Assembly (NCBI GenBank): GCA_050260095.1 | Contig: JBLNBQ010000111.1 | Location: 1-28,371, forward strand | Direction: 5' to 3' | DNA length: 28,371 nucleotides | Source of the DNA: JBLNBQ01 sp050260095 | GTDB lineage: Bacteria; Bacillota; UBA5301; DYFA01 | Part shown: piece by piece, positions 1-6,744 of the stretch | Position numbering within the stretch: position 1 is the stretch's first letter | Layout of the letters: each line of letters starts with the position of its first letter | The notes under the pieces: model-generated | What the model was told of the DNA's origin: nothing | Databases searched by the model: none | Seen by the model: the letters and a program-made list of their open reading frames with translations, nothing else | Made by a program: the position numbers and the translations under genes

Positions 1-60
1 CAGTACGGTCGCCCGGAATCGCTTGCCCGTTCCGTCGTTGCTTGTCACAAAGTTGTTCAT
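1..60 (-). CDS. N-terminal end of an unidentified protein, cut by the window edge
   Basis: An ATG at 60 opens a frame that runs off the left edge after 20 codons, beginning MNNFVTSNDG. A GGAGGG Shine-Dalgarno at 76-71 lies 10 bases upstream of the ATG, and a promoter-like element lies further upstream at 99-139. There are too few residues to recognise a family; they are polar and show no signal peptide. The call rests on the ribosome site and upstream signals, not on homology. Confidence 0.5.
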   Translation of the reverse strand, partial: MNNFVTSNDGTGKRFRATVL

Positions 61-98
61 GGCGCCCGCTCCCTCCGGCGCCACTCCTTCCCTTGGTG

Positions 99-139
99 AT
101 AATAACTTGGAAAATCCGTGAAAAGTTCCTTTTGGCAAA
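99..139 (-). promoter_or_regulatory. Promoter-like element, copy 1 (shared with the cytochrome gene)
   Basis: On the minus strand this reads GCCAAAAGGAACTTTT, ten unconserved bases, then CCAAGTTATTAT. The same two blocks with the same 10-base spacing occur at 2691-2734 before the multihaem cytochrome gene. GGAACTT resembles the -35 of promoters used by some ECF sigma factors, and TATTAT could serve as a -10. It may be a sigma-factor promoter or a repressor or activator site. The repetition is seen; the function is inferred. Confidence 0.45.
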
Positions 140-156
140 TGTAACCAATAGACGAC

Positions 157-185
157 GATGCCCCGGCCAATCCCGCCGGGGCATC
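157..185 (-). terminator. Perfect 11-bp hairpin, probable terminator
   Basis: GATGCCCCGGC and its exact complement flank a 7-base loop. It lies 38 bases past the stop of the exported protein gene at 223-1002 and before the promoter-like element of the next gene. On the minus strand it is not followed by a strong T-run (GTCGTCTATTGG), so termination may be weak or factor-dependent. Confidence 0.55.
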
Positions 186-222
186 GTGTGAGGAGCCCTT
201 CCGAGACGAGCAGTTGCCGTGG

Positions 223-1002
223 CTACAGGCTCAAGCTGAAGGCCAGTTCCGTGACGCCGCCTGGCACGAACTGAAGGCTGCGGTCGAGGGCCCGGCCACG
301 GGCGTCTTTCATCACCCAGCGCAGCGGGCCTTCGTTGTCGCCCATCGCCATCCCGCGCTCACGCATGGCCGCCCGGGCGAACTCCCGGTTCGGGAAATCC
401 AGGATGGCCACCCGGCCGCGGAACTCCTTCGTGTCCTTTAGCACCACCGGCCCCCACTCGCCGACCCCGTTCACGAAGTCGATGTCGATCACGTAGCTGA
501 CGCCTTTCAGCACGCCCTGCCCCAACACTCCGGTCTGAACGTAGACCGCCCGTTTGCCAGTATAGGGCTTTCCGTCACGCCCCTTTAGGGTGAGGCGGAT
601 CACCGATGCCTTCTGCAACTCGACCTTGGCCTGGATGTCTTCGCTCCGCCCGAGAATCACGTGGGTGGTGGCATGGTAGAACTTGGTCGGACCATTCACG
701 AAAAGGATATAGCGATGGTCCTTGTTCTGAGGGTAGTCGACCACGTCGGTCATCACGAACTCGCCCTTCTGGTCGGTGGTCACCGGATGAAAGTTGTAGT
801 TCGGAATCTTCCAGTAGTCGTTGGTGAGATCGAGCGCCCCGCCCCCCCTAGGGTACAGGCCGAGCTGAATCCCGGAGGCCGGTGACCCGTCGGGGTAGAC
901 CACCGTGCCGTGGATGGTAGCAGCAAACGCGGGCGCCACTAGAGCCATGCCCAAAAGGATCAAAGTGAAAGTCAGAACCCGGGAGACAAGTCTGAGCCGC
1001 AT
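223..1002 (-). CDS. Exported protein with carboxypeptidase-regulatory-like domain
   Basis: A 259-residue protein. The ATG at 1002 is chosen because GGAAGG sits about 7 bases upstream and the product then begins with a classical signal peptide: basic MRLRLVSR, a hydrophobic core, and a likely cleavage after APAFA near residue 28. The mature start (TIHGTVVYPDGSPASG) has the pattern of a carboxypeptidase-regulatory-like beta-sandwich, with a GEFVMTDV strand after it. The rest (about residues 100-259) matches nothing I recognise and has no haem motif or catalytic signature. It lies 23 bases after the multihaem cytochrome stop and is almost certainly cotranscribed with it, so it may be an accessory or surface partner of that cytochrome. 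The partner role is inferred. Confidence 0.75.
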   Translation of the reverse strand: MRLRLVSRVLTFTLILLGMALVAPAFAATIHGTVVYPDGSPASGIQLGLYPRGGGALDLTNDYWKIPNYNFHPVTTDQKGEFVMTDVVDYPQNKDHRYILFVNGPTKFYHATTHVILGRSEDIQAKVELQKASVIRLTLKGRDGKPYTGKRAVYVQTGVLGQGVLKGVSYVIDIDFVNGVGEWGPVVLKDTKEFRGRVAILDFPNREFARAAMRERGMAMGDNEGPLRWVMKDARGRALDRSLQFVPGGVTELAFSLSL

Positions 1003-1025
1003 GGGAACGCCTTCCTTTCCGATGG

Positions 1026-2648
1026 TCAGTACGCAACTCCATGGTATCCAGGGTCGGAGTGGCCGCAGGTGCAGTCGACCCCCGGCCCTCCCGGCGACGC
1101 ATGACACCAGTTGCAGGTATGACAGCCTCCGGTCACCGAGCACCCGGGCTTGCCGTTGTAGGCGTTCCCGGTCTTGGTCCGGTTGGTGATCAAGCTGGTC
1201 TTCAGGTTATAGGGCGCGGGCGACGTGGGATGGACGGAGTGACACTGCACGCAGCGGACCGTGTTGACATTGCCCCGATACGGGTAGTCGTGCTCGTAGT
1301 TCCGATCGCCCCACATCGTCTGGTCCGGCTGGATCTTCAGCACATGCACCCGGTGAAGCGAGGTGTCGGGCTTCGCCTGGGCGTTGGTGAACTGGGTCTC
1401 CGTGTAGGGGTCCTTGGCGGTGGGATAACCGGCCGCCTTGGGCGTCTTGTGGCAGCCGAGGCAGTAGCTGTCGCTGATCATCGTCTGCCCCCGGTAGGGG
1501 GCCTTCGGCACCTGCATCAGCGGGCCGGTCGGATTGGCCGGGTTCTTCACCAGCAGCACGCCTCCCACCTTCGAGACATTGTGCGGCTCGTGGCAGAGCG
1601 TGCACTGGCGGTGGCCGGTGGTCCCGGTGGCGGTGGCCTTCATCCCGGTGTGGCAGTTAAGGCACAGAGTGTTGCCGTAGTCGCGCGTCATCCTGGGGTA
1701 ATTCCCGCCGGCCTCCGGGTAACTCACGCCGTGGGGTTTGTGGCAGTTGAGGCATTCCCCGGCCCGGTAGCTGGTTCCCGGATAGACGGTAAGCGTGCCG
1801 GGGGGAACCCCGACCGGGTTGGCGTGCAAGTTGCCGGAGGCGGTGTAGGCCGCCTTGCCCGGCCACCCGGCGGTGTGGCCCACCGTGGAAGCCGCGGCGT
1901 GGCAGGTCAGGCAGAGATCGTTCAGGCTGGTCTGCCCCGCCCGGAGCATCTTGGGCGGCCCGGTGATGCCGTGCGGCTCATGGCAGCTCGAACAGTACCC
2001 GCGGCCGGAGTCAACCTGGCCCGGCCAGACGGTCAGGACTGGAGTGTCCGTATCCGGCATCCATGCAGGCCCGTGCGGGGAGTTACGGAAGATCGTCTGG
2101 TCGACCGCGACGCCGGTGCCGCCGGGCTTATGGCAGCTCGCGCAGGTGTCGTTGGGCGAGCCGCCCAACGTGAGATGGCTCGCGCTGGTGGGGTCATGCA
2201 GGACATGACACTGGGCGCAAAGGTTCGGCACTCGCGTCGAATCGTTGTGCAGCCGTCCCTCATTGCCAGTCAGTTGCTCGGCCAGAGGCGTGGAACCGAC
2301 GGCGCCCACCGTGACGCTGAAGGCCCCGGTCAGGAAGCCTTCCTTGCGGGCGACAACGTTGTATTGCCCGGGAACCAGGCCCGTCAGGGTGAATCTCCCG
2401 TCAACCCCCGTGATGGCCGTCACCTGCTCAACTTCAGGGATGGCCACGCTCACGCCGGGTATGCCCTGCCCCCGGTCATCGGTCAACACTCCGTCGACGC
2501 GGCCCGTCCCACCCGAAGAAACGCCGGGAACCGGCTGGCGGCGGGGAAAGAGGAGGCACCCCCCCAACGAGGCGGCCACCACCAAAAGCAAGGCGCCGGC
2601 GACCGCCGCCCGGCCGAGCCGCCGATACCCGTCCGCTTGTGCCGTCAC
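1026..2648 (-). CDS. Decahaem c-type cytochrome lipoprotein
   Basis: A 540-residue exported electron carrier. It starts at GTG 2648; an in-frame TAG lies three codons upstream, so no earlier start is possible, and a G-rich AGGGGGG site precedes it. A signal sequence ends in the lipobox LGGC with Cys31 as the lipidated residue. Residues about 48-115 form a carboxypeptidase-regulatory-like domain (GVLTDDRGQGIPGV, GVDGRFTLTGL). Ten CXXCH haem-binding motifs follow between residues 144 and 516 (CAQCH, CASCH, CSSCH, CLTCH, CLNCH twice, CTLCH, CLGCH, CVQCH, CNWCH), several followed by xPH as in tandem doubled-CXXCH proteins. A Cys-rich tail (CSVTGGCHTC, CTCGH) lies around the last motif. It probably carries electrons across or along the cell surface; the donor and acceptor cannot be told. 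It is first in an operon with the exported protein at 223-1002. Confidence 0.9.
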   Translation of the reverse strand: MTAQADGYRRLGRAAVAGALLLVVAASLGGCLLFPRRQPVPGVSSGGTGRVDGVLTDDRGQGIPGVSVAIPEVEQVTAITGVDGRFTLTGLVPGQYNVVARKEGFLTGAFSVTVGAVGSTPLAEQLTGNEGRLHNDSTRVPNLCAQCHVLHDPTSASHLTLGGSPNDTCASCHKPGGTGVAVDQTIFRNSPHGPAWMPDTDTPVLTVWPGQVDSGRGYCSSCHEPHGITGPPKMLRAGQTSLNDLCLTCHAAASTVGHTAGWPGKAAYTASGNLHANPVGVPPGTLTVYPGTSYRAGECLNCHKPHGVSYPEAGGNYPRMTRDYGNTLCLNCHTGMKATATGTTGHRQCTLCHEPHNVSKVGGVLLVKNPANPTGPLMQVPKAPYRGQTMISDSYCLGCHKTPKAAGYPTAKDPYTETQFTNAQAKPDTSLHRVHVLKIQPDQTMWGDRNYEHDYPYRGNVNTVRCVQCHSVHPTSPAPYNLKTSLITNRTKTGNAYNGKPGCSVTGGCHTCNWCHASPGGPGVDCTCGHSDPGYHGVAY

Positions 2649-2690
2649 GCCCCCCTACCCCCCTCGCGATGGCGACGCCCAACATCCCAT

Positions 2691-2734
2691 TGTTAGAACT
2701 TGGCAGGTTGGTCAAAAGTTCCCTTGTGCCAAAA
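2691..2734 (-). promoter_or_regulatory. Promoter-like element, copy 2, before the cytochrome gene
   Basis: The minus strand reads GGCACAAGGGAACTTTT, ten unconserved bases, then CCAAGTTCTAACA. It matches the element at 99-139 in both blocks and in spacing. GGAACTT followed about 18 bases later by TCTAA resembles an ECF-sigma promoter (GGAACTT / TCTRA), though the spacing is slightly long. The element ends about 43 bases before the GTG start. Confidence 0.5.
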
Positions 2735-2781
2735 TATTCCACGCCATGTTGCGGCGCCGCCCCGTCGCAGCCGGCTGAACA

Positions 2782-2819
2782 TAAAACAGCCCCCCAGTTC
2801 TCTGACCCCGGAAGGCTGT
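2782..2819 (-). terminator. Intrinsic terminator of the por operon
   Basis: The minus strand reads ACAGCCTTCC, a 14-base loop, then GGGGGGCTGT followed directly by TTTAT. The 10-bp stem includes two G-T pairs. It starts 26 bases after the porB stop and lies upstream of the cytochrome promoter element, so it separates the two units. Confidence 0.65.
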
Positions 2820-2844
2820 CGCGATGGCGGGGTTTCTGCCAGAC

Positions 2845-3789
2845 TCAGCGCGACTCTTCCCCGCACCGGCGGAGAAGCGCTTCCCAGCGCGAATCCACCT
2901 CTCCCTGGAGTTCGGCCAGGAACTCATCGTGCTTCCCGTCGAAGAGGTGTTTGAAGCGGGCCTGGCCCTTCATGAAGTCAGCGTAGGGGATCTTGGTCTT
3001 GGGCCGGTAGGTGAGCCGCCACTGCCCGTTCTCCACCTCGTAAAGCGGCCAGAAGCAGGAGTCCACCGCCTCGCCCGTCTTGCCCAGCTCCTCCTCGGGC
3101 GGGATGGCCCAGGCCAGCCGGCAGGGGGCGAGCACGTTGATAAAGCTCGGGCCGTCGGTGTCGAGCGCCTTGCGCACCTTCTCCGAAAGGTCGCGCCAGT
3201 GCGAGACGGCGGCCTGGGCGGCATACGGGATGCCGTGGTCGGCCATGATGGCCGTGAGGTCCTTTCGCCACTGCTGCTTGCCGTTGGGGTGCGCCTTGCC
3301 GACCGGGCTCGTGGTGGTTGCTGCACCCTTCGGCGTCGCCGACGAGCGCTGCATCCCCGTGTTCTCGTAGGCCTGGTTGTCGTAACAGATGTACAGCATT
3401 CGGTGGCCCCGCTCCATCGCCCCCGAGATCCACTGGAACCCGATGTCGTAGGAGGCGCCGTCGCCGCCCCAGGCGATGAAGCGGATATCCTTGTCGCCCC
3501 CCGGCAGCCGGCCCTGGCGCTTGAGGCTCCGGTAGGCCGCCTCGACCCCCGAGCAGACGGTGGCGGCGTTCTCGAAGGCGACGTGAATCCAGGGCACCCG
3601 CCAGGAAGTGTGGGGGTAGAGAACCGTGGTGACCTCCATGCACCCGGTGGCGTTGGCCACCACGACCGGGGTCGAGACGTTCGCCATCACCTGGCGGATC
3701 GCCACCGGGAACATGCAGCCGGCGCAGGCCCGGTGCCCGCCCGTGAAGGCCTCCTGGTTTTGCGCCAACTCTTTCAGCGTAATCGGCAT
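2845..3789 (-). CDS. porB: 2-oxoacid (pyruvate):ferredoxin oxidoreductase, beta subunit
   Basis: A 314-residue thiamine-diphosphate subunit of the four-subunit enzyme that oxidatively decarboxylates pyruvate, or another 2-oxoacid, to acyl-CoA with reduction of ferredoxin. The ATG at 3789 has a perfect AGGAGG about 8 bases upstream. Cluster ligands are seen at Cys22 and Cys25 (CAGC), Cys50 (ATGCMEV) and a Cys in LAPCRLAW. The ThDP motif is GGDGASYDIG followed by YDNQAYENTG. Length and motif order are normal for PorB. It is last in the operon, 19 bases after porA, and is followed by a terminator. Pyruvate is the likely substrate, but 2-ketoisovalerate or another 2-oxoacid cannot be excluded. 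Confidence 0.93.
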   Translation of the reverse strand: MPITLKELAQNQEAFTGGHRACAGCMFPVAIRQVMANVSTPVVVANATGCMEVTTVLYPHTSWRVPWIHVAFENAATVCSGVEAAYRSLKRQGRLPGGDKDIRFIAWGGDGASYDIGFQWISGAMERGHRMLYICYDNQAYENTGMQRSSATPKGAATTTSPVGKAHPNGKQQWRKDLTAIMADHGIPYAAQAAVSHWRDLSEKVRKALDTDGPSFINVLAPCRLAWAIPPEEELGKTGEAVDSCFWPLYEVENGQWRLTYRPKTKIPYADFMKGQARFKHLFDGKHDEFLAELQGEVDSRWEALLRRCGEESR

Positions 3790-3808
3790 CGCGTTGCCTC
3801 CTCTTGGG

Positions 3809-5011
3809 CTACTCCCGAACCCCCAGGTACTGCACGATCGGCTCAGCCTTACCCTTCTGCAGCATGACGGCAAGGTCGGCGTAGACCTTTTCAAGTTGCT
3901 CCAGGTCGCAGTCGCGGCCGCCGAGCCCGTAGATGTAGTTGGCGATGACCGGGCGCGGGTTCAGTTCGTAGCAGGCCGCCCGTACTTCGGCGAAGACCGG
4001 TCCGCCGAAGCCGGCGGTGCTGTCGGAACGGTCCAGCACGGCCACGGCCTTGACGTGCGCCAGCGCCTGCGCCAGTTGCCAGAAGGGGAACGGCCGGAAG
4101 GACCGGAGCTTGACCAGTCCCACCTTCTCGCCGCGCGCCCGCATCTGTTTGACCAGGTGCTTCACCGTGCCGGCGGTGGAGCCCAAGAGCACGATGACCC
4201 GCTCCGCGTCCTCCAGGTAGTACGGCTCGAAGAGGCCGTAGGACCGTCCCGTCAACTCGCCGTACTCCCGGCCGACCGCCTCGATGACCTTCGGCGCCTG
4301 GTACATCGCCTCGGCTTGGCCGCGGCGATGCTCGAAGTACCAGTCGTACAGGTCGAGGGCGCCGATGCTGACGGGGTGGTCGGTGTCGAGCAAGGGGTAT
4401 TTGGGATGCCACTCGCCGATGAACCGGCGCACTTTCTCCGTCTCGACCAGCGCGACGACCTCCTGGGCGTGGGAGATGATGAACCCGTCCATCGTCACCA
4501 TCACCGGGAGCAACACGTCGGGATGCTCCGCGATCCGCACCGCCTGGAACAGGTTGTCGTACATCTCCTGGGCGTTCTCCGAGAAGAGCTGTATCCAGCC
4601 GCAGTCCCGGGAACCCATCGTGTCGGAGTGGTCGCAGTGGATGTTCAGCGGAGCCGAGAGCGCCCGGTTGACCTCGGCCAGCACGATGGGGAGACGGAGG
4701 CCGGCCGCGATGTAGAGGACCTCGTGCATCAGCGCCAGCCCCTGCGAGGAGGTGCCGGTCATCGCCCGGGCGCCGGCGGCCGCCGCTCCGATGCAGGCCG
4801 ACATCGCCGCATGCTCCGACTCCACCGGCACGAACTCCGAATCCACCTCGCCGTCGGCCGCAAAGGTGGAGAAGATCTGCACGATCTCGGTCGCCGGGGT
4901 GATCGGGTAGGCGGCGACCACGTCGGGATTGATCTGCTTCATCGCCAGGGCCGCCGCTTCGTTCCCGGTGAGAACCTCCATCTTCTGCCCGGCCCGTTCC
5001 AACACCACCAT
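3809..5011 (-). CDS. porA: 2-oxoacid (pyruvate):ferredoxin oxidoreductase, alpha subunit
   Basis: A 400-residue subunit carrying the pyrimidine-binding and CoA-side domains of the Por enzyme. The N-terminal domain shows AAYPITPATEIVQ (about residues 33-45), the signature loop of this family, then VESEHAAMSACIGAAAAGAR and GTSSQGLALMHE. The C-terminal domain (LGSTAGTVKHLV, RPFPFWQLAQAL, LDRSDSTAGFGGPVF) is the usual transketolase-C-like part. Start ATG 5011 has GGGGGGAGGTG upstream inside the end of porD; the gap between the porD stop and this ATG is only three bases, so translation is probably coupled. Length is typical for the family. Confidence 0.93.
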   Translation of the reverse strand: MVVLERAGQKMEVLTGNEAAALAMKQINPDVVAAYPITPATEIVQIFSTFAADGEVDSEFVPVESEHAAMSACIGAAAAGARAMTGTSSQGLALMHEVLYIAAGLRLPIVLAEVNRALSAPLNIHCDHSDTMGSRDCGWIQLFSENAQEMYDNLFQAVRIAEHPDVLLPVMVTMDGFIISHAQEVVALVETEKVRRFIGEWHPKYPLLDTDHPVSIGALDLYDWYFEHRRGQAEAMYQAPKVIEAVGREYGELTGRSYGLFEPYYLEDAERVIVLLGSTAGTVKHLVKQMRARGEKVGLVKLRSFRPFPFWQLAQALAHVKAVAVLDRSDSTAGFGGPVFAEVRAACYELNPRPVIANYIYGLGGRDCDLEQLEKVYADLAVMLQKGKAEPIVQYLGVRE

Positions 5012-5014
5012 CGC

Positions 5015-5377
5015 CTACACCTCCCCCCGGTCTTGTTTGACGAAGTCCTGCTCCGCCTTCATTTCGATCGCTTTCTTGCGCTCGCCGTCGATGACCTTGC
5101 CCGGGCACTGGTGGGCGCAGACCCCGCACCCTTTGCAGTGCGCGTAGTCGAAGCCGACCATCCGCCCGTCTTCGACCTCGACCGAGTTGTCGGGGCAGGC
5201 GACCCAGCAAAAGAGGCATTGGATGCAGTACTTCTCGTGCCACTCCGGCCGGACGACGCCCCAGTCGCCGGTCACGAACTCCCGGGCGCTGCCGGGGTAG
5301 GTGATCACGGCGCCCGGCGTCAGTTCCCGCCAGCCGGGGAGCTTGTTGCCCACGTTGGGCTCGATGGGCTTGGTCAC
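5015..5377 (-). CDS. porD: 2-oxoacid:ferredoxin oxidoreductase, delta (ferredoxin-like) subunit
   Basis: A 120-residue subunit with two [4Fe-4S] cluster motifs: Cys51/54/57/61 (CIQCLFCWVACP) and Cys81/84/87/91 (CKGCGVCAHQCP). It relays electrons from the ThDP site to soluble ferredoxin. The GTG start at 5377 overlaps the porG stop in a GTGA arrangement, and GGAGGTGA lies about 10 bases upstream inside porG. A much longer open frame continues upstream but overlaps porG entirely and is not coding. The N-terminal 48 residues (LPGWRELTPGAVI, a WGVVRPEW stretch) are typical of PorD. Confidence 0.93.
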   Translation of the reverse strand: MTKPIEPNVGNKLPGWRELTPGAVITYPGSAREFVTGDWGVVRPEWHEKYCIQCLFCWVACPDNSVEVEDGRMVGFDYAHCKGCGVCAHQCPGKVIDGERKKAIEMKAEQDFVKQDRGEV

Positions 5378-5958
5378 TCGCTCTTCACCTCCCGCGCGGC
5401 CCGGGCGATGGCATCGAGGTTGCCCTGGATGACCTCGGGCTTGGTGCGGAACTTCTTCTCGAGCTTCCGCCGGGTGTCTTCGAGCAGGTCGTCGAGGGGG
5501 ATGATCTTGGTGACGCCGATCAGCGCCCCCATCATCGGCGTGTTGGGAATGTCGCGCCCGATCGTTTGGCGGGAAATCTCGGAGGCGTCGACGGTGAAGA
5601 GCCTGATCCGTCCCGGCGGCAGGGCCAGCGCCTCCCGCATCTCCTGCGGGCTCGCGCTGGTGTTGATGATGAGCACGCCGTCCTCCGGCACCCCGGCGGT
5701 GAAGTCCACCTTGCCGGTGAAGCTCGCGTCCAGCACCAGCACCACCCGGGGATTTTTGATGTTGCAGTGCAGGGTGATCGGCTCGTCGCTGATGCGGTTG
5801 AAGGCCAGCACGGGGGCGCCAGTCCGCTCCGGGCCGTACTCCGGGAAGGACTGCACCCACTTCCCCATGCCGGCCGCCGCCTCGCCCAGGAGCTGTGAGG
5901 CCGTTTTCGCGCCCTGGCCTCCCCGCCCATGCCACCGGATCTCGAGCATCTCCGCCAA
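5374..5958 (-). CDS. porG: 2-oxoacid:ferredoxin oxidoreductase, gamma subunit
   Basis: First gene of porGDAB, about 194 residues. The start LEIRWHGRGGQGA is the family hallmark. GGAGG at 5971-5967 lies 8 bases before a TTG at 5958, only two bases before a GTG at 5964 and 17 before an ATG at 5949; spacing favours TTG, with the others possible. Further family features are FPEYGPERTGAPVLAFNRIS and the NTPMMGALIGVTKI stretch. The subunit completes the alpha-beta-gamma-delta enzyme with the three genes downstream. About 210 non-coding bases lie before it, holding hairpins but no promoter I could call with confidence. Confidence 0.92.
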   Translation of the reverse strand: MAEMLEIRWHGRGGQGAKTASQLLGEAAAGMGKWVQSFPEYGPERTGAPVLAFNRISDEPITLHCNIKNPRVVLVLDASFTGKVDFTAGVPEDGVLIINTSASPQEMREALALPPGRIRLFTVDASEISRQTIGRDIPNTPMMGALIGVTKIIPLDDLLEDTRRKLEKKFRTKPEVIQGNLDAIARAAREVKSE

Positions 5959-6105
5959 CGGCACCGCCTCCAGAAGAGCCGCCCAAGGCGGCCGGTTTCG
6001 GCGGTAGTATGCCTATCGCTCCAAACGGCGAAACGTGCAGGCTTACTTGGCTCGCTCGTGGGGAATTGTGACCTCGGAGTCGACATCCATGCCGGGTGCA
6101 CAACC

Positions 6106-6132
6106 GAGCCGCGGCCTTCAAAGCCGCGGCTC
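6106..6132 (-). repeat. Perfect 10-bp hairpin near a GGGGCTGTCCCC motif
   Basis: GAGCCGCGGC and its exact complement flank a 7-base loop. It begins 37 bases after the stop of the exported protein gene at 6169-6726. There is no T-run after it on the minus strand (GGTTGTGC). The adjoining bases 6155-6166 read GGGGCTGTCCCC on the minus strand. It could be a rho-independent-like terminator without a U-tract, or part of a REP or degenerate insertion-sequence end. Confidence 0.45.
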
Positions 6133-6168
6133 CACCAAGTGACGTCAGTTTTGCGGGGACAGCCCCTG

Positions 6169-6726
6169 CTAGCGATCGGGCGGCGCCAGTCCCCCGTCGG
6201 GCGCCAGGACGGTGAAACTTTCGGCCGCCACTGAAGAGGAGTCGGACACGCCCTCTGCCTCTTTCAGGAAGAGCGCTACCTTGGCGCCCGCGGCCGCGGT
6301 CAGTCCAGGCGGAAGCTCCCCTGTGACTCGAAAGAGGCGGGCCAGGCCGAGGTCGGCCACCACCCACTCATGGTCCGCCCGGATGAGCACACCGATTACC
6401 AGACGGCCCGGGCGGGCCGGCCCCTTCCCCGCCGGCGCATAGGCTACCACGTCGAAGGGCGTCCCAAGACCCGCTGCAGCGCCGCACGCCCGCCACCCAA
6501 GCAGGCGAAGGGGCACGCCCTGCAACTTTTGCAGTTCGCCAGCGTACTTGCCCGTGAGCACCAGCCGTGTCTTCGCAGCCACGACCACCGGCACTGGCGC
6601 AGCGGCCGCTCCGCTTAGGATGACCCGCCCTTCCACCTCCTGCAGCATCGGGGGGTCTCCGGCAGCGGCCCCCGTCCGCAGCAGGACGGCCACTGCCAGA
6701 GCAGCCCACAGGCTTGGACCCTTCAC
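6169..6726 (-). CDS. Small exported protein of unknown function
   Basis: A 185-residue protein. Two GTG codons are possible; the second (6726) is preferred because AGAGG lies 9 bases upstream of it but touches the first, and because the product then starts MKGPSLWAALAVAVLL, a normal signal peptide ending near TGAAAG. The mature part (EVEGRVILSGAAAAPVPV) opens with a pattern of beta strands that could be an OB-like or regulatory-like fold; residues about 50-170 are beta-rich with no catalytic motif that I recognise. It follows the peptidase-like lipoprotein gene after 18 bases and is probably cotranscribed with it, so a shared envelope role is likely. Confidence 0.7.
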   Translation of the reverse strand: MKGPSLWAALAVAVLLRTGAAAGDPPMLQEVEGRVILSGAAAAPVPVVVAAKTRLVLTGKYAGELQKLQGVPLRLLGWRACGAAAGLGTPFDVVAYAPAGKGPARPGRLVIGVLIRADHEWVVADLGLARLFRVTGELPPGLTAAAGAKVALFLKEAEGVSDSSSVAAESFTVLAPDGGLAPPDR

Positions 6727-6744
6727 GGCAGGCACCTCTCGGGA

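Noticed and set aside
5378..6367. Long upstream extension of the porD frame
   Set aside because: It overlaps porG completely and has a Gly/Arg-rich shadow composition; the GTG at 5377 with a good ribosome site explains porD.
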